Below are positions 23,822 to 34,867 of a stretch of 64,000 nucleotides of DNA, in pieces. The position numbers and the translations under genes are program-made. Source of the stretch: Arcuatula senhousia (lineage: Eukaryota > Mollusca > Bivalvia > Mytilida > Mytilidae); NCBI GenBank assembly GCA_963971305.1, contig OZ020303.1, forward strand, positions 63,612,867 to 63,676,866, read 5' to 3'. Position 1 is the first letter of the stretch. Each line of letters opens with the position of its first letter. The notes under the pieces are model-generated. The model did no database searches, was not told the origin of the DNA, and saw only the letters and a list, made by a program, of their open reading frames with translations.

Positions 23822-24532
23822 TTGAACTTTTGTCCGTCGTCGTCCGTCGTTCATTAACAATTTCAAAAATCTTCTCCTCTGAAACCACTGAACCAATTTG
23901 ACTCAACATTGCAGGAATGATTTATGAAATGTTGACAAAAAAAGATTTTAATTTTGAAATGATTCGATTAAAACATTGCCGCTGTTACTAAAAATAGAAC
24001 ATAGGGTAAAATCACTTAAAATGGCTTATAACTCAGCAACAATAACAGAAAGAAAAAAATTGAGGATTTTAGGCTCTTCAGAATCAAAAGCGCTACGATA
24101 GTCTCCATTGAGTCGAAGTTGTCAGATGACCCCTTATAGGCGTTATGGCCCTTTTAAGGTCAAGAATAGCGTTTTTTATGTTTTTGCCCTATAGAATGAA
24201 AACTACTGCAGATAGAGAAAAGCTGTTGCTTGCCTAAATGTTCAGCTCATTAAGCTCTACAAAAATCTCCATTGGGTCGAAGTTGTCAGATGACCACTTA
24301 TAGGGGTCATGGTCCTTTACAGGTCAAAAATAGCGTTTCTTCATTTTTTGTCCTATAGATTGAAAACTAATGCAGGTAAAAAAAGATGTTGCTTGCTTAT
24401 ATATTCATCTCTTTACTAGAGCTTCACAAAAGTCTCCATTGAGTATCAGTTGTCAGATGACTCCTTAAAGAAAAGACTCTTATGGCTCAAGGACCAGTGA
24501 GCAATTCAGGCTCCTGGGAGCCTCTTGTTTCT
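23822..24532 (+). repeat. Family D repeat, 5'-truncated
   Basis: Starts in the linker, GTCCGTCGTCGTCCGTCGTT. It continues as tandem units of about 165 bp with GTCGAAGTTGTCAGATGACC at about 24112 and 24276 and a variant at 24442, and ends with AGGCTCCTGGGAGCCTCTTG. The last block forms a small stem-loop. The 5' hairpin seen at 47894 is missing. Confidence 0.75.
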
Positions 24533-25400
24533 CGAAGATTAACTCAGACATACACGATAAATCCGAGGCTTGTGCTACTTGTATCACATTTGGATTTCAA
24601 GTGATTTTTCATAGCGATAGGCTGGTACCCCGTTGTTATCCTTATCTGAACAGAATGGAACCGTGGAAAGATGGAGAAAAGGTTTGTTTGCCTTCATGTT
24701 CAGCTAAAAGAGCTACAAAATTGTCCAAGAATTAAAATTGTCAGATGACCACGTTATAAGTGTTATTGTCCCCTTGAAGCCTTATACATTGAAAGGATAA
24801 AAGATAATGAAAATTATGGTTTTGATTGCTTAAATTTCCAATTAATTATTAATAAGCTTTACAGTGGTTCCAGGCTGTTGGCAATGGGAAATATTGATAC
24901 ATTGAGTACGTTGTTATAGCCAGTTGGGAGCCTCATGTTTATTATGTGGATTTCATATCTCTGGGGTCCAAGTACTTTTAAAGAGGAATATATTACCGCA
25001 ATGACCATACAGCTCATTAAAATTAATTGCAGTTGCAGTTTTTATTTGTGATATGGTCTCGTGCTCATTTTGCTCCATATCCTTTCATAATTTTTAGCCT
25101 TATAGAATGTGAACCAACGGATATACGGAAAAGGTTTTGCATACTTAAATGTTTTGGTAATTGAGCTCTACAAAATTGTCCATTTGGGTGAAATTGTCAA
25201 ATGGCCCCTTAATTTCCAAAACAAAAAGTGGATTGTACTTTATAGGCGGTGTGCTACGATAGAAAATAGTGACAAGCAGTTGCTTGTTTAAAAGCCAATT
25301 TAATGAGCACTACAAAGGTTCAAGATGGATGCTGGCAATGAAAAATATTGATACATTGAGTCCTTGAAGCCAGGTGAGCGATCCAGGCTCCTGGAAATCT
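24533..25400 (+). repeat. Degenerate family D units
   Basis: Recurring words such as GAGCTACAAAATTGTCCA, AAAATTGTCAGATGACC and a second terminus-like block GGTGAGCGATCCAGGCTCCT at about 25372 show further decayed copies. No coding exon is supported. Confidence 0.55.
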
Positions 25401-25549
25401 GATTTATGTCGCTTACAACGTGTTTCAAAGCGAAAGATAGGAGACACTGTGTCACAATCCGTAGCTTTGCGCCCTTCATCATGCCTCAACACAAAAACGT
25501 CCGTCACAGTTTTCTCAGCAACTACATTAAAAAACCTCTTGATATTTGT

Positions 25550-25860
25550 CATGCATTTTTGTCCTATTGTACTATTAGGTATAAAGTGATTTTATGCCCC
25601 AAAAAGGCCTACTTCCTGTTTGCCGAAAACTTGATTTTTTTCACATGTAGTGACATTATAAAGAATTTTCATCGAAGTCTTTATTAAGAAGAAAAAAATA
25701 TGGAATATATGCCAGAGAGACACATTTTATACAAGATATTGTAAAAAAAGAACAAAAGGAACTACAGTTATTTAGCATGTTTCGCTGTATTATTGTACCA
25801 TTAGGTGGAAAGCGATTTTATGCCCCAAAAAGTCATACTTCCTGTTTAATATAATGTAAT
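25550..25860 (+). repeat. Short direct repeat, two copies about 225 bp apart
   Basis: GTGATTTTATGCCCCAAAAA with CTTCCTGTTTG (about 25587-25622) recurs as GCGATTTTATGCCCCAAAAA with ACTTCCTGTTTA (about 25811-25847). Both are preceded by a TATTGTACTATTAGG-like block. This is repeat debris, not a gene. Confidence 0.55.
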
Positions 25861-25865
25861 ATTTA

Positions 25866-26285
25866 ACTCGCCACCGGGAGATCATAAGTCGGCAGGGCGA
25901 GAGAATTAACTCGCCGGGGTGAAATAGTAACCCGCCGTGGCGAGATAATAAGTCGCCGAGGCGAGGTAACAAGTCGTTGCGGCGAGATATTTACTCGCCT
26001 AGGCGAGATAATAAGTCGCAGATGCGAGATAGTATCTTGCTGGGGCGAGATAGTATCTTGCTGGGGCGAGATAGTAACTTGCCGGGGCGAGAAAATAAGT
26101 CGCCGAGGCGAGATAATAAGTCGCCGAGGCGAGATAGTAAGTCGCCGATGCGAGTAAGTAACTTGCCGGGGCGAGATAAAAAGTCGCCGGGGCGAGATAG
26201 TAAGTCGCACGGCGATATAGTAACTTGCCGACGCGAGATAATAAGTCACCAAGTCGAGATAGTAACTCGCCGTGGCGAGAAATTT
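25866..26285 (-). repeat. 21-bp GC-palindrome minisatellite, right array, inverted
   Basis: About 20 units of 21 bp such as GTCGCCGAGGCGAGATAATAA. This is the reverse complement of the array at 19516-19741. Its right flank AATTTTTTTGTATGCGTG with TTTCTAATAAG is the inverted match of that array's left flank, so the two share an origin rather than only a motif. A 174-codon minus-strand ORF and a 125-codon plus-strand ORF are products of the 21-bp period. Confidence 0.9.
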
Positions 26286-26389
26286 TTTTGTATGCGTGTT
26301 TCTAATAAGTTTCCGGAGTTGTGCATGAAGGGACTCATTTCTTTTTATTTCTAACGTAAAAAGGAACTGCTTACTCTTCCGGAGCACCT

Positions 26390-26570
26390 GAGTTCACTCA
26401 TGTTTCGACTGGAGTTCGCATTGTTGATTGATATTCAGTATTTTGTGTTTCCATGTTTAACATGTTGTCTGTTTTTGTCCCGTTCTTGTTGGTGTTTACT
26501 GGTTTTGTCTCTGCCCTTTCGGACTTTTGACATTCGGATACCCCATTGATACCTCTGCTTCATTTTGTCC
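26390..26570 (+). repeat. Dispersed repeat family A
   Basis: The fullest copy: GAGTTCGCATTGTTGATTG, GTTTACTGGTTTTGTCTCTG, CCCTTTCGGACTTTTGACAT and CCCCATTGATACCTCTGC. Confidence 0.65.
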
Positions 26571-26934
26571 TAATAGGTTGAAAACTTCCAGTCAATCGTG
26601 AAACTATCCATCAGTGTTCTGTGACTTATCAGGCCATACTACAATCCTGGGTATTTTTTTTATTAGTGTGCTTTGCTTTAAAAGTATTACGTTTTCCTAC
26701 GATGAACTTTTCAGCTTTTGGAAATAAAAAATCGTTTGCTTATCAACGAACTCGTGTTCTGACACTGCATTTTATTCTGCAAACTGAAAATGATTGATCT
26801 ATAAGCGCAAAGAGTAAGATTTTTGAAAAGCATGTTATATATGTAATTCAGTTTTTTAGTTTTGCTTTCATTTGTAATTGACCGTTATGAACGCGGCGAG
26901 TGTGTTGCAACAAGAACGAACTACGTACTTATCC
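26571..26934. other. AT-rich spacer
   Basis: No gene, RNA or clear repeat recognised. Confidence 0.35.
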
Positions 26935-27075
26935 TTCCGGAGCATCTGAGTTAATTCTCGTTACGATTTGAGTTCGCGAAAAGCCGTTGCTGATTGCTTC
27001 TCTGTTTTTTGTTTAGTTTTAACTGATTGTGTATTCGCCTTTTGGGACTATTAACATGTCCCATTGATACTTCGC
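26935..27075 (+). repeat. Dispersed repeat family A, second copy
   Basis: GAGTTCGCGAAAAGCCGTTG, CGCCTTTTGGGACTATTAAC and CCCATTGATACTTCGCTGC parallel the copy at 26390-26570. Confidence 0.58.
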
Positions 27076-27647
27076 TGCCGCTATTATTATTCTGCTATCA
27101 TGTTCGGTTTGTCGTTGTATTTAACTGGACTACTCTTTATTTCTTTCTAGCCAGCAATTTGTTGTACATTGTATACAGTTTGACCATTCTACAGTTTCTT
27201 CCAATTGATGATCAAGTTATTGATGATTTTATTGAAACAAAAAGGTTTTGACTTGAGGAAAAGTGTATGATACCGGTGTGTCACCCCTTTTACAACGAAA
27301 AATAGCAGAACATGTTCTTTTTTTTAAATCTTGATTTTCCTATTCTTGAATGATTTGAGTTAAGAAATATGATCATCAGCATCTCATAAAATGTTTCTAT
27401 CAAGTTTGGTTTAAGGTTTAGATCAGATGTGATCTGAAATTATTGTTCATCTTTGCCGGACAATTGAAGCCTTTGGAAGAGGAATTATCATCCGCATAGG
27501 TTAAACATAGTCATAATTTGACCTCTTAATCGTTTTTTTTTTGTTTTGTTTAACTGTTACGTGTATGTCTATGCTCTTCATATTAAAATGGTATTTGGCA
27601 ACATCAACCTTTTGGCTAAAGGTCCTAGCCTCTGATCGGTCCAATAA
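27076..27647. other. AT-rich non-coding stretch
   Basis: Only short ORFs with no recognised domain. Confidence 0.35.
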
Positions 27648-27867
27648 TAAAGGTTATAACATAACTATCGAGCTGTGGTGTTCAATCTCACATGCCCAAG
27701 AAGAAAAGACGAAACAATACAGAGACACATCAGAGAACTTAAAGATCATGATGGTCCTGACTTAGTACACAGGCATTTCCAGAGAAATGGTTGGTTTAAC
27801 CAGGTTTTATGATACCAAGCCTTTCTCTTCCGTTGCGACCCGAGCGTACAGTAGTAACAGAAAACAC
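27648..27867 (+). repeat. Dispersed repeat family C, copy
   Basis: TTCAATCTCACATGCCCAAG, ATGGTCCTGACTTAGTACAC, GGTTTAACCAGGTTTTATGA and a final ACAGTAGTAACAGAAAACAC define it. Confidence 0.66.
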
Positions 27868-28269
27868 AACACGGTTAAACGTTGTGAGACACACAAGATA
27901 TAGAGATAGTAAGGTGATCATCCCAGAAAAACAAACAACCAAAACTAATAAACAATCACGATCCATTTCATCTGATAATTTTTTGTCCGCAATGGCTGAT
28001 ATCGAGGAAAAACTTTGTAAAGACTGTATCAGACGTATATCTAGTTAAAGGCGGTCAAGGAGACAACGGTGTTTGGTAAAAAGACATAAAATGACATATG
28101 TTCACCATATGCAGATGTTGTAATGGTTACTTAATCAATAGACGTATAAAGAGACGCAACTAGCAAACTTGGGTGACAATTTTGTGACATTTTGATTTTA
28201 AACGTGTTTGTCTGTTTCAAATGCATATGCATGTAAATCTGTTTACTTTATGTTTGCCACTGTGACAAT

Positions 28270-28800
28270 AACCGTGTCGGGGGCATACCGTTTTACTTAT
28301 GCACGTTTGTCCGTACGAAAATTTCTGTCAAGCATTTTTCGGAAACCATACATGAGAACTACTCATATTTGAAATTTGGGTGGTTAAGTATGACAAACAG
28401 TATTTTCTTAGAAATTTTAAGATCTGTCGGATTTCTACGCCCTATTTATCGGCCGGCCGATATGTGAATTAAATAAAATAAATTGCCTCGGGGTTTGTTT
28501 TAACAAACTGTGCAAGAAAATGTTTTAAAAGACAGGCTCTTCAGTATACTGAATTGTATGTACTATGCGATTTCTGGAACTGTCCGACTTCAATTTCCCG
28601 TTTAATACTCGCGTGTTGAGCCGATATGAAAATTGGTATACAAATTCCCGTTAAAATTTCCCAGAAACCGCACATGAGAATGATTTAAAATTTGGTTTTG
28701 AAGTTCAGTATAACAAACTATAGGTATTTAAAGGTATTTTTAGAAACCTTTTGGTTGTTTCTGACTTCTACTTCATGTTTGACGCTGAACTTAGTATACC
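28270..28800 (+). repeat. Degenerate copy of the 167-bp repeat element (family F)
   Basis: GTGTCGGGGGCATACCGTTT, CGTTTGTCCGTACGAAAAT, TTTTCGGAAACCATACATGA and GTATGACAAACAGTATTTTC correspond in order to the array at 63488-64000. A second unit follows near 28640 (CCAGAAACCGCACATGAGAA). The 5' hairpin is mostly lost. Confidence 0.65.
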
Positions 28801-29059
28801 CCGCTTCCCTATGAAACGTAGATTTAAAAAAAATCAACAGTAAATCTTAAATAAATTACTTTACAACAAACATAGAAAAGAATTATTAATAATGTTTGTA
28901 AACAAGTTAAAATTCATAGGAGGATTAATTATGCGAATATTATAAAAAAACATCAGCATTAACGCATAAACAAATTTAAATTTGTGTATCAGTCTACCTA
29001 AATATGTCGGCCAAAGTTTGTCATTAGTCAAAAATTATCTTTCTAAGGTAGCAACTATT

Positions 29060-29310
29060 TGATTTTAATGGGGGAGGGTGGGCTATGGATACTTTCTTCC
29101 TGCCTTTTTATTTTCGGAAAAAAAAAATAGCCTATTTTTTATGTGCGGTAGCACGCGCATTTTTTGTTTTATTTTCAATCTTTTATAATTTTTTTAGCAA
29201 AAAATACTATCTTGCCTTTTTTAATTCAAAGCACTGTCCTGCCGTTTTATTTCTGGATGTTTGCCATCCTGCCTTTTTATTTCAAAGTTCACCATAGCCC
29301 CCTTCCTTTT
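29060..29310 (+). repeat. Low-complexity dispersed repeat with CCTGCCTTTTTATTT words
   Basis: TTCCTGCCTTTTTATTTTCG, a short AT block, then ATCCTGCCTTTTTATTTCAA. A 70-codon ORF crosses it without a known domain. Confidence 0.4.
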
Positions 29311-29679
29311 AACAATCAAATGATCGCTCCCTAACCAGCCAAAGATTATTCTTTCTGGGAAGTTATATTTTTATATACTGTGTTCATATGTTAGAATAAA
29401 ATCAAATATGAAATCTTGTTGAAATTTGGTTTTGTAACCAAATAAATTAATCTAAGCAAAAGAGACTGAATAACAAAAATGATGTTCTACTCTCTACCTG
29501 ACTTTTAATTAGAATACTACTTAAACTTTAAAAGTTCAAAGATTATAAATCACTTTAAAAAGCATATTTTTAACATATATCTCCATCGATGACACATGAC
29601 ATTCATTTAATACTTTCATGTCCTAAGTATGTCCTAACCAAAGTCGTCGTATTCTTATGCTATTTGTTTTTATGTCAAG

Positions 29680-29890
29680 AAGGGGGTCTTTTATCGACAC
29701 TTTAGGATTTGGCTTGAATCATACATGTCATATGTAGTTTATTTTCAATCTAAGGCCAATTGCAAAACAGTGAGCAGCGACCGCTGGTCACATTGAAGGC
29801 TACTGGTTGTTGTTGATGTTTAAATCGTTGTCAATGTTGAAGCTGTGTCGCGTACACTTATTCCACATCTCATTATCTTTTATGGATGTG
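29680..29890 (+). repeat. Dispersed repeat family B, copy
   Basis: AAGGCCAATTGCAAAACAGT, GAAGGCTACTGGTTGTTGTT and TGTCGCGTACACTTATTCCA identify it. Confidence 0.6.
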
Positions 29891-30988
29891 CGGTGAACAA
29901 TGGATAGATAATTTCGCCTCTTTAATCTATTTATACATGTATATGCATGTATTTTGTCGATAGCCTAATTCATCGGTGGTGACAAAGTTTAATTCGGTTT
30001 TATATACCTTTTGATATATCATATTCTATTGTTGTCTCTCACCCAAAGTTTTGTTGTCTTTTACTATTCATAGTTTTGCGTGAAAATGTAAAAGTATTAG
30101 AATAAGTCTATGATTTTTTTATACTGCGCTTTTATATAAATAGCAACTTCGTTCTGTTATTCCGGTATCTCGCTTATAATCGGAAAATAAGTTTTCAGTA
30201 TTAAAAAAAATATTAGTCTTGCTTGTGCTTTAATATTATCGGCTACCCCACAAACTCTTCACAAAGTTTTGCTACATTTCAACAGGTGTTTCTTTGTCGT
30301 GTTAACGTTATATACCCTCTTAAAAAAGAAACACAACATACAAAAAAAAATGAAATTACATCACATAAAAAAGTCGTGCTTTCTATCATCAGTTGTTGCA
30401 ATATCAATAAGAATTTTGACTAAGTTGTTGCAAATTTAAAGGGGCCACTTTTTCTTTAGTTGCTATAATTTTGTTAAACTATTAGCAATTCGAGGGCGCA
30501 TGCCATTAAGAATTGTGTCAATCAGTTTTTTTGCAAGACAGCTCTCAAACTGCTATCCTCTGTTTCAAAAGAACGTTGCATGCAAGATTTCTTATTATCA
30601 GATTTCAATCACACACATCACTCATTTTCCCTTTTAAAATGTACAATTATAACGTAAAAATGCCGTTTTTGTCTTCTGAGACCTACCAGTTTGGCACCGT
30701 TTCCATAGAATAAAATTTTATTGTAATATTTTGAAAAATATAATATTTTAGAGAACAATTATTTCTTAAGCCGAATATTTAGATTAAAACCATTTATCAT
30801 ATTAGGCATTAAATAAGATTTTCCTATGTCCAATGAACGTCGGTATAATTTTAGAGATATTGCAAAAATTAAATATGGCTGCCCGGTTTTCAAACTTAAG
30901 ACATATTATTGTAGACAGGTTCCACTTCATTCATAGTAATAATGTTTTGCTGCTAAGCAACGGGTATTACGGAGATGTCTCCTGAAAA
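29891..30988. other. AT-rich non-coding stretch
   Basis: Two ORFs of 66 codons occur (30223 and 30513) without known domains or convincing splice context. Confidence 0.35.
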
Positions 30989-30989
30989 A

Positions 30990-31367
30990 GCGTGTTTTAC
31001 GTTACGGCAGCTACAAGTCGACATATCCACCGGGAAAATGGCTTGGAAATTAAAAAAAGGTTACAACTAACATGAATCGAGCTATGTTGCTCAGAAATGA
31101 GGGCCCGCATAATTTTGGCAAAGAAATTGCTTATATAATCGTTACTAAATGAAAATTTGTTGACTTATTTTTTTAAGGGCGTGTTTTACGTTACGGCAGC
31201 TACAAGTCGACATATCCACCGGGAAAATGGCTTGGAAATTAAAAAAAGGTTACAACTAACATGAATCGAGCTATGTTGCTCAGAAATGAGGGCCCGCATA
31301 ATTTTGGCAAAGAAATTGGTTATATAATCGTTACTAAATGAAAATTTGTTGACTTATTTTTTTAAGG
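30990..31367 (+). repeat. Nearly perfect 189-bp tandem duplication
   Basis: Copy 1 (30990-31178) and copy 2 (31179-31367) differ by a single base that I can see (AAATTGCTTAT versus AAATTGGTTAT). Each begins GCGTGTTTTACGTTACGGCA and contains CATATCCACCGGGAAAATGG and ATGAGGGCCCGCATAATTTT. A third copy starts at 31368 but diverges after about 15 bp. Confidence 0.93.
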
Positions 31368-31570
31368 GCGTGTTTTACGTTACAGCAATTTCTCGGAGAA
31401 CATTCACATCTAAAAAGACGAGTTCGAGGCTAACACAAAAAATGAGGCATGTTAATAGAATTAAAACGGTATATAAATGAATAGTTTGTGACAAGTAGTT
31501 TTAGCAAAATATCAGAAAAACCGTTAAAATGTGTTTTACGTTACTGTTCATGTGTTTTACGTTACGGCTT
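31368..31570 (+). repeat. Further GTGTTTTACGTTAC motifs
   Basis: The 14-mer GTGTTTTACGTTAC recurs at 31370, 31531 and 31552, besides 30992 and 31181. Five copies in about 575 bp. Confidence 0.85.
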
Positions 31571-32880
31571 GATGCATTGAAATTTTACAGTTGTTTATAA
31601 GACGCGACATCAAAGCCAGGCTTGGTTAAAGAATAATGCATTGTTTAGAAACGTATATAACAGCTTCGGCCATTTTCAAAACAGCGACGTTTTACCCTTT
31701 TTCAAAATAGCGATATATCAAAATAGCGACAAAACCTGCATCAAAACAGCGGCAATTAGTATAGTCGAAACAGCGACATTTACCTTTACCATTTGTATAT
31801 ATACAGAAAGAAAAGATGATCGAAAGGATTTTATTAAGTAGGTGTGCGCTTTCTTTTATGGATCTTCGATTGCGCAGTTAGGCTTGGCGTATGCGCAGAT
31901 CCAATTTATTCAGATGATAACCGATTTTCCTTAAGATTAGAATTTTCAGAAGTTCTTTAAAAAGCATCGATGTTTCGTGTTATACGTTTGTTATGCTATT
32001 GGTAAGGCTTCTGAAGTACCCATTTGACTCTTGATGCACTTTTTAAAAATCCCTGAACCTTTTTTTTTCACACTGTTTGTAATTCATTGGAATGTTTTCA
32101 AGATTTTCTTTTACAAAAATGGTATTTCAGACCAAAACAATGTTTTGGGACTGATTTCTTCCCTCGAAATAAATTAAAGGGGAATTCCCTTGTTCAAAAC
32201 TCTTCCAACCGAAATGCCGTGTACGGGCGAATTTCACACCTAGTATTGAGCCTGCTGTTAACCACTAAAAGAGGCATTATCGTTTTGATAATTGTTGTAA
32301 CAGAAAACGATTAACACATGGTTTTTGAACCAAAAAGCTACTGTTTCAAGCATTGGTCACCAGAATAACTGGATGTTAACTTAGGCCTTCACTTTCAATA
32401 TATTTTTTAATTTAGATAAGTGCAATCGCTATAGTGCACCCGACATTTTTAAACACTTAAGGTATTGGAGCAGAGTCTTCAATGTGTGTGAATATGAGAG
32501 CCAGAAGATCGTGCTCAGCGTTCTTTTTTGAAACCAGAAAGAGCACGAGTTAAGTCGTGACGAAAGCATTTAGTCTATATTACTACTATTGGCGCTACGT
32601 ATCCGTCAGTTAGAACATGCGAGTTTTGCTTATGCCACACGTTATATTATTCTTCAATGCCTATACCAAATGTCACACTCGTACGACAATAACGATAAAG
32701 TACCCTCCTCGTTCTTGTAATATTGGATGCTGTGATGAGATTACTGACGAGTGCTAGTGTAAATAGAACCAAGAAATTATTAGTATGAAAGAAAGGAATA
32801 CTACAAACGAACCTATGGCTACAACTAATTGTTATATAAGATTATATGAGTGCTTAGTAAGACTTAAACATTTGTTTTAA
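31571..32880. other. Non-coding stretch
   Basis: At 31670-31770 short words such as AAAACAGCGAC, AAATAGCGATA and GAAACAGCGACA recur about every 20-30 bp. No gene is supported. Confidence 0.4.
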
Positions 32881-32884
32881 CAGG

Positions 32885-33235
32885 AGACGACGACCGCCTC
32901 ATAATCTATCTGGCGACCGCCACTTAGACTATGGCGGCGGCCCCTTTATTTATCTGGTGGTCACCTTATATTATAACACAATCGCCACTTAAGTAAGTGG
33001 CCGCCATCACTTGCTATGTCCCAACATCCACTTTATTTATTTTGCGGCTGCTATATAATAGGTGCCGGCCGCCAGATGCATTTAGAGGCAGCTACCATAA
33101 ATATTAAGTGGCGGCCGATAGAATAATTAGTGACGACCGTAATATTATTTTTGGGGGCCGCAACAAAATAAGTAACGACCGCAATATATTAAAGTGGCGG
33201 CCGCAATTTAATAAGCGGTGGAATCTTGTTAAAAC
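32885..33235. repeat. Degenerate GC-palindrome minisatellite (GGCGGCCGC type) with an internal orientation switch
   Basis: Units of roughly 25-30 bp alternate a GC-rich core (GCGACCGCC, GTGGCCGCC, GTGGCGGCCGC) with AT-rich joints such as AATATATTAAA. The left part reads mainly GACCGCC / CGCCACTTA and the right part AAGTGGCGGCCG. The change occurs near 32985-33005 at the palindrome CGCCACTTAAGTAAGTGGCC. Confidence 0.8.
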
Positions 33236-34867
33236 AAATATTTTAGTCTTGCTTGGCACTACATGTAATAGGCTTCCATCAGATTAACTGTTTATGACAA
33301 AATACAACATGCCTGATTATTTGGACTTTTACACACAAAAAACCCGTTATGGTCGCATACAATATAAAAATCATACAAAAGTCAAGGTATAGTGAGGTAT
33401 GTCGTCTTGTTTTTTTCCTCTTTTCTTTTTGGATATTAGGATTTATCATCCCAGTTCGGTAATTTTTGTTCTTTCATTTCATAAAAGGTAAAATTAGCGT
33501 TTTTTATCATGACATTGGTCAGTTACTTGAGCTTTTAAAAATGTCTATAAATATATATTAGGCACAAAAATAAACGATACCAAAATTATGAAACTGATCT
33601 TAAGGCTGACTTCTTAAACAAGTAACTTTACGCGTTTTTAATAAAAACTACCAGTTTTATCATTTTAAGTTACAAAATTGAACAGTTTAAAAGTGGAAAA
33701 AACAATCGTATGATCTTTAAATAGCGTGATGAAAGAGCGATAGTGTGCTACTTTCAGAGTTTGCCTTGCTTGAGGGCCATTTTTGCAAAAGCACTTTCCA
33801 GGCGCTTCGATTGCTTTTTTCAAGTCCAATTCATAAATGGCGTCAGTTCAGCATTAGATATGCAATATGAACCAGTTTCGAGCACAGATATGATTTTCTT
33901 GTATTTGACGTTTTTCGTCCTCGACGTGTACTGGGATGATGTGTGTCAAAAGTGTAATCAGGTTTGAAAAACAAACTTAGATTAAAATGCAAAGAAACCT
34001 GTAAAATTTAATTTATCATTTTGCTCTGTTTTGATGTTGACGTTGTATTCGATTTTCAGATTTTCCAGTTTCAGTTTTGATCGCCTTTTGGTTGTCTTAT
34101 ATTGTAAAAAATGAAACATTTCATAATCAAGGTTAAAATTCTAACATTTCTTTCAAGATAATTCTCACTTTTTATTGTTAAAATTGACGTTATTTGACGG
34201 CATTGAAAAATGTTGTTCACTTCAACTGAAGGATAAATTGTTCATTCTATTCATATAACAAATTGCAGTCAAACAGTTTCGTGGAACTATGTTAAAATTA
34301 AAAAGCCTTGGTATCGTTTCTTTTTGTGGCTTGTATATATGGCCACTTAGTGAAGTTATGGGCATTAAACGGCAGACTTTATCTTGAAACTTGAAAACTG
34401 TACAATACACAAAATATCAATCAGAGCTGTTAAAAAACGGTATATTTGGTTTTGCTTTATACTTGTATACATATTTCAAGAAAAACTTTTAATCAGCATT
34501 TAAAGCAAAACACTAGAAGGTCGAAAACCAACAAAAGAAACGAAAGAAAAACAATCGTTTCCAAAAAGCAAAAAGATAGAAGAAGCGATTACTTAGTACA
34601 TAAATTTTCATCTAAAACTGATTATCGTTGTCAAGTATTAATCTAATAAAATAACACAGAGAAGATTCTCAATCTTTGTCTGATGTCCTGTCCTTTTTGA
34701 AAAACACAACCAAAGATTATCTGTAGCTAACAAAAAATCAAATATCTAACGAGAACATAGTTTAGATACACGTGTATTTTTTTCTGTTTATGATTTTGCA
34801 TCAAGGCCTTCAAAATTGTGCTTCGGAGACCTGAATTTTGTTTACTTTATAACTTTAAGAAGAATGT
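33236..34867. other. AT-rich non-coding stretch before the right satellite
   Basis: The longest ORF, 74 codons at 33743-33967, has no recognisable domain. No RNA gene seen. Confidence 0.4.

Noticed and set aside
25863..26387. A 174-codon minus-strand ORF and a 125-codon plus-strand ORF
   Set aside because: Both are the 21-bp GC-palindrome array read in a seven-residue period on opposite strands.
33743..33967. 74-codon plus-strand ORF with a hydrophobic stretch
   Set aside because: No motif, no clear splice context, and typical length for chance ORFs here.
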